DNA from: Candidatus Izemoplasma sp.
GTDB taxonomy: Bacteria > Bacillota_I > Bacilli_A > Izemoplasmatales > Izemoplasmataceae
Reading direction: 5' to 3'
Assembly (NCBI GenBank): GCA_007132145.1
Contig: SLPE01000014.1
Coordinates: 1-7,620 of the forward strand
Length of the DNA stretch: 7,620 bases
Every line of letters starts with the position of its first letter. Within the stretch, counting starts at the first letter, position 1. The position numbers and the translations under genes were made by a program. Below the pieces are notes generated by a model, which had not been told where the DNA came from, ran no database searches, and saw only the letters and a program-made list of their open reading frames with translations. Shown here piece by piece: positions 1 to 5,121 of the stretch.

Positions 1-1276
1 ACAACTCGCGATAAGCGTCGAAGCGTCCGCTCACCGCGGCTGCAAGCAATGCGAGCATGGAGATTTGAGCGGTATAGGCTTTCGTCGATGCGACAGACAC
101 TTCCGGCCCGGCGAGGATGTCGAGCACGGTGTCCCCTTCGCGGGCGAGCGTGGAGGTCTTGACGTTCGTAATCGTCAAAATGCGATTCTCATTACGCGGC
201 AACGCTTTGAGACATGCCCGTAGATCGGCGGTCTCACCGCTTTGCGAAATCAAAATGAACACGGCCTTTTCCGAGATGACCGGCGGATGGTAGGCGAACT
301 CGCTCGCGATATGGACTTCAGTCGGGATGCCGCAGAGATTTTCGAAAAACCCTTTGGCGATGAGACCCGCATGCATGCTCGTCCCCGCACCTAACAAATG
401 AATGCGGTCCGCACCTCGCAACATGCGGATGACATCGACGGGTAAGTCCAACGTCGTTTCAGGAGCGTATTTGTCGAGTTGACGACGGATAACGAGAGGC
501 TGTTCCTTGATTTCCTTGAGCATGTAATGGGGTTCTTGACCGAGCGAGGCATCCCAATTTTCGACATCGACCGCTTCGTACTCGAGCGTCACGGCGTTGT
601 GTGCACGGTCGTAGACGCGGATGCCGTCCGTGTCGATGACCGCGAAGGTTCCGTCTTCGAGTACGGCGAAGCGTTGTGCGACTTCGGTCATCGCAAGAAG
701 GTCGGAAGCGAGGATGATGTCTTCGTCCTTGCGCCCAATCAAGAGCGGGCTCTTGTTCTTGAGGGCATAGATCCGGTTCGGCGTTTCCTGGTCCACAATC
801 AAGATGGCGTAAGACCCTTCGATGAGGGACAAGGTTTTCACGATCGCTTGCTCGGCATCTTCGGTGGCGGAAAACTGTTCAATCAACTGAACGATGACTT
901 CACTGTCCGTCTCACTCGTCAACGTGAAATCCGTCAAATACGTCTGCTTCAATCGACGGTGGTTTTCGATGACACCGTTGTGAACCATCATAAAACGCCC
1001 CGCCTTCGAGATGTGGGGATGTGCGTTGCTCAGCGTCGGACGCCCGTGCGTAGCCCAACGGGTGTGGCCGATTCCGCAATGCGACGTCGAGTCGTCGAGT
1101 CGTTTTTCAAGACTCGAGACGTCGCCGATGCACTTGGTGTGCTCGTATCGACCGCTCACGACATTGTATAGCCCGATGCCGGCGGAATCGTATCCGCGAT
1201 ACTCCATGTTCTTGAGGCCGTTCAAAATGACCTTCTTGGCGTTTCCTTTACCGATGTATCCGACTACCCCGCACAT
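1..1276 (-). CDS. glmS: Glutamine--fructose-6-phosphate aminotransferase (isomerizing), 3' end cut by window
   Basis: GlmS makes glucosamine-6-phosphate from fructose-6-phosphate and glutamine, the first committed step to UDP-GlcNAc and so to peptidoglycan, in the cytosol. The first 425 residues are visible of the roughly 600 usual for the family. The protein opens MCGVVGYIG, placing the N-terminal nucleophile Cys directly after the initiator Met as in class II glutamine amidotransferases. EYRGYDSAG (about 25-33), HTRWATHG (71-78), the HNGVIEN motif near 100 and SETDSEV follow. The sugar-isomerase (SIS) part starts near residue 285, with the GAGTS loop near 295 and SQSGETADL further on. The second SIS domain and the C-terminal catalytic tail lie outside the window. 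The start is fixed by the mandatory Met-Cys and by GGAGG six bases upstream. It has its own promoter. Identification is essentially certain. Confidence 0.97.
   Translation of the reverse strand, partial: MCGVVGYIGKGNAKKVILNGLKNMEYRGYDSAGIGLYNVVSGRYEHTKCIGDVSSLEKRLDDSTSHCGIGHTRWATHGRPTLSNAHPHISKAGRFMMVHNGVIENHRRLKQTYLTDFTLTSETDSEVIVQLIEQFSATEDAEQAIVKTLSLIEGSYAILIVDQETPNRIYALKNKSPLLIGRKDEDIILASDLLAMTEVAQRFAVLEDGTFAVIDTDGIRVYDRAHNAVTLEYEAVDVENWDASLGQEPHYMLKEIKEQPLVIRRQLDKYAPETTLDLPVDVIRMLRGADRIHLLGAGTSMHAGLIAKGFFENLCGIPTEVHIASEFAYHPPVISEKAVFILISQSGETADLRACLKALPRNENRILTITNVKTSTLAREGDTVLDILAGPEVSVASTKAYTAQISMLALLAAAVSGRFDAYREL
1081..1125 (-). repeat. Imperfect inverted repeat inside glmS with an 8-base tandem duplication
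   Basis: Two arms pair as GCGACGTC/GACGTCGC (1081-1088 with 1118-1125) and TCGAGTC/GACTCGA (1095-1101 with 1111-1117). That gives 15 base pairs around a nine-base loop, with a six-base bulge in one arm. The bulge comes from a tandem GTCGAGTC duplication (1086-1093 and 1094-1101). It falls within codons for about residues 51-65 of GlmS, a less conserved surface region. Seen directly; function unknown. Confidence 0.7.
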
Positions 1277-1282
1277 GCGCTT

Positions 1283-1287
1283 CCTCC
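1283..1287 (-). promoter_or_regulatory. Ribosome binding site of glmS
   Basis: GGAGG on the minus strand, six bases before the glmS ATG at 1276. It supports the Met-Cys start. Confidence 0.85.
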
Positions 1288-1325
1288 GGTTCCGAGTATC
1301 CGTTGTCGGTTTCAATCATGGTGTA

Positions 1326-1354
1326 ATTATATCACAACACGTGCGGGATGAAAA
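1326..1354 (-). promoter_or_regulatory. Extended -10 (sigma-70/SigA type) promoter of glmS
   Basis: On the minus strand a perfect TATAAT (1331-1326) is preceded by TGA, making an extended -10 element (TGnTATAAT). A -35-like TTTTCA (1354-1349) matches 4 of 6 consensus positions at the ideal 17-base spacing. The expected transcription start is near 1319, which gives a leader of about 43 bases including the GGAGG site. It lies in the 97-base gap between the ABC permease gene and glmS, so glmS can be expressed independently of the cassette upstream. Read from consensus only. Confidence 0.75.
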
Positions 1355-1373
1355 GGTTAGAAAAAAGCGCTGC

Positions 1374-2102
1374 TCACATGTCCTTTTCGGCGTGGACGAT
1401 GACGGTTGCGACCATCATCGACACGATGAGAATCATGAAGGTACGGATGTTGAAAAGCATCGTAGTGGAGCCGTTTTCAAGAATGTGGACATTGGCGAAG
1501 ACGGCATTGAGACACAAAGCGAAAACCCCGAGGTTCTCGATGGCGACACCGACATCGACGAGCACGCGTGCCGTGAGCGCGCCGGCAAGGATGAAAAAGA
1601 CGGAAAAGACATGGCGGAACATGACGAGGACGAGCATCGAAAGACTCCCGTAGTGCATGATCATCATCCACAACGGGACGATGTACGTCCATGAAGTCAG
1701 TTCTTTGAAACGGAATCCCGCCGTCATGCCGAAAATCGTGAAAAACAACATCAGAAGACTCGAATGGAGTATCCCGACAATGACCATCGTAAGCCATTTG
1801 CTCAAAAGTAGTTTCGTCTTCGTCGTCCGTTGTACACACATGACGTCATAGGGGCAATCGTGAAAAAGGGCGAGTGCGAGATAGAGAATGAGAACGAGCG
1901 AAAAGAACTGTATGCTATGAAAACCGTCGAACACGTAGTTCGACGTGTACATCGCTCTGATCGAGATACGCGCTTCCCGTTCGTCGAAAAAACGTGTCAA
2001 ATATAAGAGAACTCCTGCAGAAACGACGAAATGGATCGTCAATAGGACGCGGGTCTTCCTATGCAAGAGATAAACGCCGTGTAAATGCAACAGCGCTTTC
2101 AC
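1374..2102 (-). CDS. Six-helix ABC-2-like transporter permease subunit
   Basis: Predicted 242-aa integral membrane protein, the likely membrane partner of the ATPase encoded just upstream. Hydrophobic segments fall at about residues 19-36, 63-81, 103-126, 138-162, 165-182 (or 192-208) and 216-236, with basic loops such as RTTKTKLLLSK at 92-102. This fits a half-size ABC-2-type permease of about six helices that would dimerise. No periplasmic-binding or MacB-type extracellular domain is seen. The start is a GTG at 2102: its last two bases share TG with the ATPase stop (GTGA), and AAGAGGG sits seven bases upstream. A longer reading frame with an ATG at 2159 would overlap the ATPase by about 60 bases and lacks such a site. 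Family assignment rests on topology and neighbour, not on a sequence motif, so the substrate is unknown. Confidence 0.8.
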   Translation of the reverse strand: MKALLHLHGVYLLHRKTRVLLTIHFVVSAGVLLYLTRFFDEREARISIRAMYTSNYVFDGFHSIQFFSLVLILYLALALFHDCPYDVMCVQRTTKTKLLLSKWLTMVIVGILHSSLLMLFFTIFGMTAGFRFKELTSWTYIVPLWMMIMHYGSLSMLVLVMFRHVFSVFFILAGALTARVLVDVGVAIENLGVFALCLNAVFANVHILENGSTTMLFNIRTFMILIVSMMVATVIVHAEKDM

Positions 2103-2665
2103 AAACGCACCCTCTTGTGTTTTACATCCGTGAAGGACGATTCGAGATGCGTCGCACACACGAATGTCTCAGCCGCCGTCGTCAACCAGGCCGTCAACTG
2201 CGAACGTCCCGTCTTGTCGAGGCCGCTCAACGGTTCGTCGAGCAAATAGACATCGCGCTCGACCATGAGCGTGACGATCAGATTGATCTTTTGCCGCATG
2301 CCCTTGGACAATGCATCGAGTCGTCTGTCCAACAGTCGCTCGCAGTCGAAATGCGCGAGCAGCCGCTTTAGCCGGTCGGGGTCAGTATGCTCGAGCGAAC
2401 GAAGTGCCGAAAGGAAATCGACGGTCTTCATCTCCCCGGGGAGAACACAACGTTCTTCGGCATATATGCTCGTCCCTTCAAAGCTGATGACCCCTTCATG
2501 TTTCAGCAACCCGGCCACCGCTTTGAGAAGGGTCGTCTTGCCGCTGCCGTTCGCACCGAGCAAGACATTCAAGGAAGCATCGAGCGTGAGCGTGTCGATC
2601 CGGACTTCGACATCTTTGAACCGCTTGCGGAAGCCGACGATCTCAATCCGGGTGGATGATGACAT
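2099..2665 (-). CDS. ABC transporter ATP-binding protein (compact, ABC-2/DrrA-like)
   Basis: A 188-aa cytosolic ATPase that should power the permease encoded immediately downstream. Visible in order: Walker A GANGSGKT (37-44), signature LSKGMRQK (119-126), Walker B VYLLDEP (139-145), D-loop SGLD (147-150) and the switch histidine in ATH (173). LSKGMRQK is typical of the ABC-2 exporter group. At 188 aa it is shorter than the 220-310 aa common in that group and consists of little beyond the core nucleotide-binding domain. The Q-loop position (around VLPGEMKTVDFL, 74-85) shows no clear glutamine. The start chosen is ATG at 2665, eight bases after GGAGG. The ATG at 2683 has no such site. The gene overlaps the upstream gene by 23 bases and the permease start by GTGA. 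Family is certain, substrate unknown. Confidence 0.93.
   Translation of the reverse strand: MSSSTRIEIVGFRKRFKDVEVRIDTLTLDASLNVLLGANGSGKTTLLKAVAGLLKHEGVISFEGTSIYAEERCVLPGEMKTVDFLSALRSLEHTDPDRLKRLLAHFDCERLLDRRLDALSKGMRQKINLIVTLMVERDVYLLDEPLSGLDKTGRSQLTAWLTTAAETFVCATHLESSFTDVKHKRVRL
2110..2116 (-). promoter_or_regulatory. Ribosome binding site deciding the GTG start of the permease
   Basis: AAGAGGG on the minus strand, seven bases before GTG at 2102 and inside the end of the ATPase gene. It selects the GTGA-coupled start over the upstream in-frame ATG at 2159. Confidence 0.7.
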
Positions 2666-3581
2666 GATGCGAGCCTCCGACATGATAAAGACCGGTCCGG
2701 ATATAGGGGACGTCGTCTTCGCTGTGAATGTGTACGCCGTCCCCTTCCGGCACGTATTCTATGAGCAAGGGATAGCGGTGCAGCAACTGGTGTTCGTCGA
2801 TATACTTGAAAGGCACGATCAAAAAGACATCGTCTCCGACATCGAGGTCGAAGGGTGTTGCGTCATTTTCCGGTATCCCGACGATCTCAAACCGTTCATC
2901 GAGAACGTCTTCGATGCACAAGTGTGCATGCAAAGGCCCTTCATACCGTCTGACGTTCGCGAAATCGACGACGACGCCCGCGGCGTTCAAAACGACATTT
3001 TCAATGGAGAGTCGGACATCGGATGTGTTCTTGATGCCGATGATGACACCGGTACTCGTCGGAATGTCTCGCAATACGCCATGGACATTGTAGATGGCAT
3101 GGACGAACAGATGCGTGTTGTCCTTATCATGGAACGCGTATCCGAAAGCGCCGATATCGATCTCGAGCGGAGGATGGTCGTGGTACTCGATACGCAACAT
3201 CGCCTCGTCGATGAGGTGACGATGGTTTTCGAGTATGACGCGCGGTTGCAAGCGGATGCGCCGGCTCACATACGCTTCATGATTGAAAACGACGTGGCCA
3301 CCGTGCTCGACGTCGACAAGACGTAGCGGGAAACGCGTTTCTCCGTGCGGACAGCGAATTTCGACCGCTACGATCGCTGAAACGGCGAAATGATGCGTCT
3401 CTTCCGGCGACGTCAAGACATCGATGACGAATGTCTGTTCGTCATGCGTATGCAAGTACGTATGGTTGAGACGCGTTGAAACGACCGTATAACGGTCCCA
3501 AGGTTCGCGAATCAGGAGAAAGCACAATAAGAGCGCCCCTGCGGTCGCCAAGAAGGCGACCGCGCTCAGCCAAACTCTCAT
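2643..3581 (-). CDS. Membrane-anchored, histidine-rich protein of unknown function
   Basis: I do not recognise this 312-aa protein. It starts MRVW followed by a hydrophobic stretch (about 4-24) and then charged sequence, so it is probably a type II anchored or secreted protein with a large outer domain. There is a Cys at 20 but the residue before it is Leu, which does not fit a lipobox. The rest is beta-strand-like with no further membrane segment. Histidine is unusually common (27 residues, nearly 9%), often in pairs or near Asp/Glu, with an HxH pair at 137-139 and SHH near the end. Two similar-sized halves, split near residue 180, may be separate beta-sandwich domains (inference). The ATG overlaps the preceding stop as ATGA. 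No ribosome binding site is visible and an in-frame stop lies just upstream, so coupled translation is likely. It may act as a surface partner of the secreted protein or as an accessory to the ABC module. Confidence 0.85.
   Translation of the reverse strand: MRVWLSAVAFLATAGALLLCFLLIREPWDRYTVVSTRLNHTYLHTHDEQTFVIDVLTSPEETHHFAVSAIVAVEIRCPHGETRFPLRLVDVEHGGHVVFNHEAYVSRRIRLQPRVILENHRHLIDEAMLRIEYHDHPPLEIDIGAFGYAFHDKDNTHLFVHAIYNVHGVLRDIPTSTGVIIGIKNTSDVRLSIENVVLNAAGVVVDFANVRRYEGPLHAHLCIEDVLDERFEIVGIPENDATPFDLDVGDDVFLIVPFKYIDEHQLLHRYPLLIEYVPEGDGVHIHSEDDVPYIRTGLYHVGGSHHVIIHPD
2674..2678 (-). promoter_or_regulatory. Ribosome binding site deciding the ATPase start
   Basis: GGAGG on the minus strand, eight bases before ATG 2665 and located inside the end of the upstream gene. 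It favours 2665 over the ATG at 2683, which has no purine-rich site at a proper distance. Confidence 0.7.
3541..3563 (-). repeat. Perfect 9-bp inverted repeat, 5-base loop, near the start of the His-rich protein gene
   Basis: GCGGTCGCC and GGCGACCGC flank a five-base loop. In the mRNA this GC-rich hairpin covers bases +19 to +41 of the coding sequence, within the codons of the signal-anchor (Ala-Val-Ala to Ala-Thr-Ala). No U-run follows, so it is not an ordinary terminator. It could affect translation of the coupled gene or mRNA stability. Confidence 0.8.
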
Positions 3582-4216
3582 CGTGGATTAGCGAGCGGAG
3601 CTTTGACAATCGAAAGGTACTCCGTCGTCACGACGAAGACTTCCCAACCGCCGGTCCTGCGGTTCATCCAGAAACGATAGTATTTCGCCACACCGTTGGA
3701 CAACAGACCTTCTCCGTAGATCTCGACTTGTAGCGTCGTTTGCGGATCGATTGAAATGTTGATTTCCACTTCTTCTTCAATCGTCCGTTGATGACTCCTC
3801 GTCACGATCCGCTCGATTTGCGAGTCGAGACCCAGTTGGAATCCTCGGACATTGCCGCTCGCGCTGATGCCGATGTTGCCGCTCGAACTGATTTGCGCGT
3901 GCTCCTGTTCGCTCGTTCTGAATGTGAAGCTTTGTGTGATCGGCGTCTGTCCATCGTTGGAAATGACGAACAACGTGTCTTTTTGGAACGTCACGGGTTC
4001 GTTCTTGAAGACGGTGAATGTCCGCCAACCCCAAAAGCGGCGCCGACTGACGCGTTCATAAAACGTGTTGTAATCGCTACGACTGTACTCTCTCAACAAC
4101 ATGACGCCTGCACGCGTGTTGATTTCCTGATAGGTCAAGTATTCGCCTGCGTCGACACTTCTTTGAGACAAGAGAACCACCAATGCAATCAGACAAAACG
4201 TCAAAAGTCTTTTCAT
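3578..4216 (-). CDS. Secreted beta-rich protein, possibly aerolysin/ETX-MTX2-like
   Basis: A 212-aa predicted exported protein of no family I can name with certainty. Residues 1-23 form a Sec signal peptide: MKR, a hydrophobic core and a plausible cut after VDA at 23. The mature part has an aromatic/basic patch (53-70, including RRRFWGW), then a long alternating-polarity region (about 76-168) rich in Ser, Thr, Gly and Gln. That region includes two related eight-residue units, SSSGNIGI (110-117) and SASGNVRG (118-125), and ends in ISIDPQTTLQVEI (154-166). This layout, an N-side strand, an amphipathic insertion, then a strand with Ile-x-Pro-x-Thr-Thr, resembles aerolysin-type beta-pore proteins. 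The resemblance is by eye only, and other beta-rich surface proteins are possible. Start ATG 4216 has GGAGG six bases upstream; an open frame extends to 4390 but would bury the signal peptide. First gene of the cassette. Confidence 0.85.
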   Translation of the reverse strand: MKRLLTFCLIALVVLLSQRSVDAGEYLTYQEINTRAGVMLLREYSRSDYNTFYERVSRRRFWGWRTFTVFKNEPVTFQKDTLFVISNDGQTPITQSFTFRTSEQEHAQISSSGNIGISASGNVRGFQLGLDSQIERIVTRSHQRTIEEEVEINISIDPQTTLQVEIYGEGLLSNGVAKYYRFWMNRRTGGWEVFVVTTEYLSIVKAPLANPR

Positions 4217-4222
4217 GACACA

Positions 4223-4227
4223 CCTCC
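4223..4227 (-). promoter_or_regulatory. Ribosome binding site of the secreted-protein gene
   Basis: GGAGG on the minus strand, six bases before ATG 4216. It decides the start that exposes the signal peptide at the N-terminus. Confidence 0.8.
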
Positions 4228-4238
4228 ACTCCATGGAT

Positions 4239-4248
4239 ACGCATGCGT
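4239..4248. repeat. Ten-base perfect palindrome upstream of the cassette
   Basis: ACGCATGCGT lies between the terminator of the previous operon and the ribosome binding site of the secreted-protein gene, where an operator or a short leader hairpin could be. A second small palindrome (CCATGG, 4231-4236) is next to it. I could not find a convincing -35/-10 pair in this 67-base gap. Confidence 0.4.
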
Positions 4249-4270
4249 GGTCTCTTTTTCTTCCGAGCAT

Positions 4271-4294
4271 AAAAAAAAGACGCTTAAGCGTCTC
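4271..4294 (-). terminator. Intrinsic terminator of the nadE-mnmA-patatin operon
   Basis: On the minus strand AGACGC-TTAA-GCGTCT is followed directly by a run of T (eight, the last pairing in the stem). The stem is six base pairs with a four-base loop. The stop codon TAA of the patatin gene makes up most of the loop. It separates the housekeeping operon from the secreted-protein cassette. No T-run is present on the other side, so it works in one direction. Confidence 0.9.
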
Positions 4295-5102
4295 CAGATG
4301 GTGCATACGTCTTCGTGAACGACCGACCGTCCTCATACCCCAGTTCAAAACGACGTCTGATCTTCTCGGCTGAAAAATCCATGATGCCACGCAATCCCTT
4401 CGACGGTTTGATGATGTGCAACGTCACATCGTCGGGGAGACGTGGACGGTGAAGTTTCATCCGAAACAGGTCGATGAGGAAGATCTCTTTGCATCCGGCC
4501 TCGATCAAGGGTTGATACGGTGCGTTGTTCAAGACGCCACCATCGTAGTACGTCTCCTCGCCGATGACGACGGGTCTGAATACGACCGGAATGGCACAAG
4601 AAGCCATCAGGATCTTCTTGATGTCCTCTTCACCATGTTCTTGCAACAATCGATAACGGATCAATCCTTGTTTGTCGAACAGATTGCGGACGTTCAGCGT
4701 AAGCAGTTGCAACAACGAGCAATCCTTCGTGCCTACATGACTGACCGCAATATAGACTTGTTTGTCTGCGAATCGTTTCAAATCGATGTTTTCATCGAGC
4801 ATACGCCGCAAGTTAGCGGTGTCGTAATACCCGTTGTATACGAGATTCTTCCCCTCTGAAAACAGTTTCGCGATGAAACTCCTCTCTTCTTTGAAAAGCG
4901 TGTCCCTATCGACGTCGAGCCAGAGTCTTTCGGCTCTTTCCAATTCACCCGAAGCGAGAAGCACCGCGTTGAGGCTGCCGACACTCGCACCGGCGTAGGC
5001 GTCGATGCCGTCGAACAATCCCGCTTCGGTGAGCGCTTTGGCGACCCCGATCTGATAGGCGCCCCGGGCACCACCGCCCGATAGCACGATGCCTCTTTTC
5101 AT
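4284..5102 (-). CDS. Patatin-like phospholipase / serine lipid acyl hydrolase
   Basis: A 272-aa protein of the patatin family, which hydrolyses acyl esters of phospholipids or related lipids with a Ser-Asp dyad. Visible motifs: the Gly-rich oxyanion element SGGGARGAY (8-16), the nucleophile elbow GASVG with Ser40, the conserved ASCAIPVVFRPV (167-178), and the second catalytic residue Asp187 in DGG (187-189), followed by NNAP. There is no signal peptide, so it is probably cytosolic or membrane-peripheral like the small bacterial RssA/YchK-type members. The real substrate cannot be told. Start ATG 5102 opens MKRGIVLSGGG as usual for the family and has GAAGGGA eight bases upstream. The frame is open further upstream but would run into mnmA. 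The gene lies 19 bases after mnmA and its stop is inside the operon terminator. Confidence 0.93.
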   Translation of the reverse strand: MKRGIVLSGGGARGAYQIGVAKALTEAGLFDGIDAYAGASVGSLNAVLLASGELERAERLWLDVDRDTLFKEERSFIAKLFSEGKNLVYNGYYDTANLRRMLDENIDLKRFADKQVYIAVSHVGTKDCSLLQLLTLNVRNLFDKQGLIRYRLLQEHGEEDIKKILMASCAIPVVFRPVVIGEETYYDGGVLNNAPYQPLIEAGCKEIFLIDLFRMKLHRPRLPDDVTLHIIKPSKGLRGIMDFSAEKIRRRFELGYEDGRSFTKTYAPSGDA

Positions 5103-5121
5103 GTCCGTCTTCCCTTCATGA

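Larger units (their letters stand above)
1277..1373. other. Intergenic space between ABC permease gene and glmS
   Basis: This is the only sizeable gap downstream of the cassette. It holds the glmS promoter and ribosome binding site. On the minus strand, just after the permease stop, there is a run of six T (1366-1361) preceded only by short, weak self-complementarity (AGCGCT). I do not see a convincing intrinsic terminator, so some readthrough from the cassette into glmS is possible. Confidence 0.6.

Noticed and set aside
1355..1400. Possible intrinsic terminator after the permease gene
   Set aside because: A six-T run is present but the only pairing nearby is weak and badly placed; not enough to call.
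479..1694. Plus-strand open frames of about 230 codons opposite glmS and the permease gene
   Set aside because: They lie opposite highly conserved GlmS motifs and the permease helices; no ribosome binding site or family motif was seen.
1477..1839. Second minus-strand frame (about 120 codons) inside the permease gene
   Set aside because: Out of frame with the membrane protein and rich in Arg/His/Asp as expected from a shifted frame.
2265..3326. Long plus-strand open frame of 353 codons opposite the ATPase and His-rich protein genes
   Set aside because: It is antisense to two genes with overlapping starts and ribosome binding sites; its protein looks like a low-quality Asp/Val/Arg-rich shadow without domains.
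3522..3581. Lipoprotein signal in the His-rich protein (Cys20)
   Set aside because: The residues before the Cys are Leu-Leu-Leu; a lipobox needs Gly, Ala or Ser just before the Cys, so an anchor helix is more likely.
1374..4216. Lactococcin 972-type bacteriocin operon (bacteriocin, membrane protein, ABC ATPase)
   Set aside because: Gene order is loosely similar, but the secreted protein is about twice the expected size and lacks that family's motifs, and the second protein has one membrane helix instead of several.
3578..4390. Longer version of the secreted protein starting at 4390
   Set aside because: It would overlap the patatin gene and its terminator and would put the signal peptide 58 residues inside the protein; ATG 4216 has a proper GGAGG.
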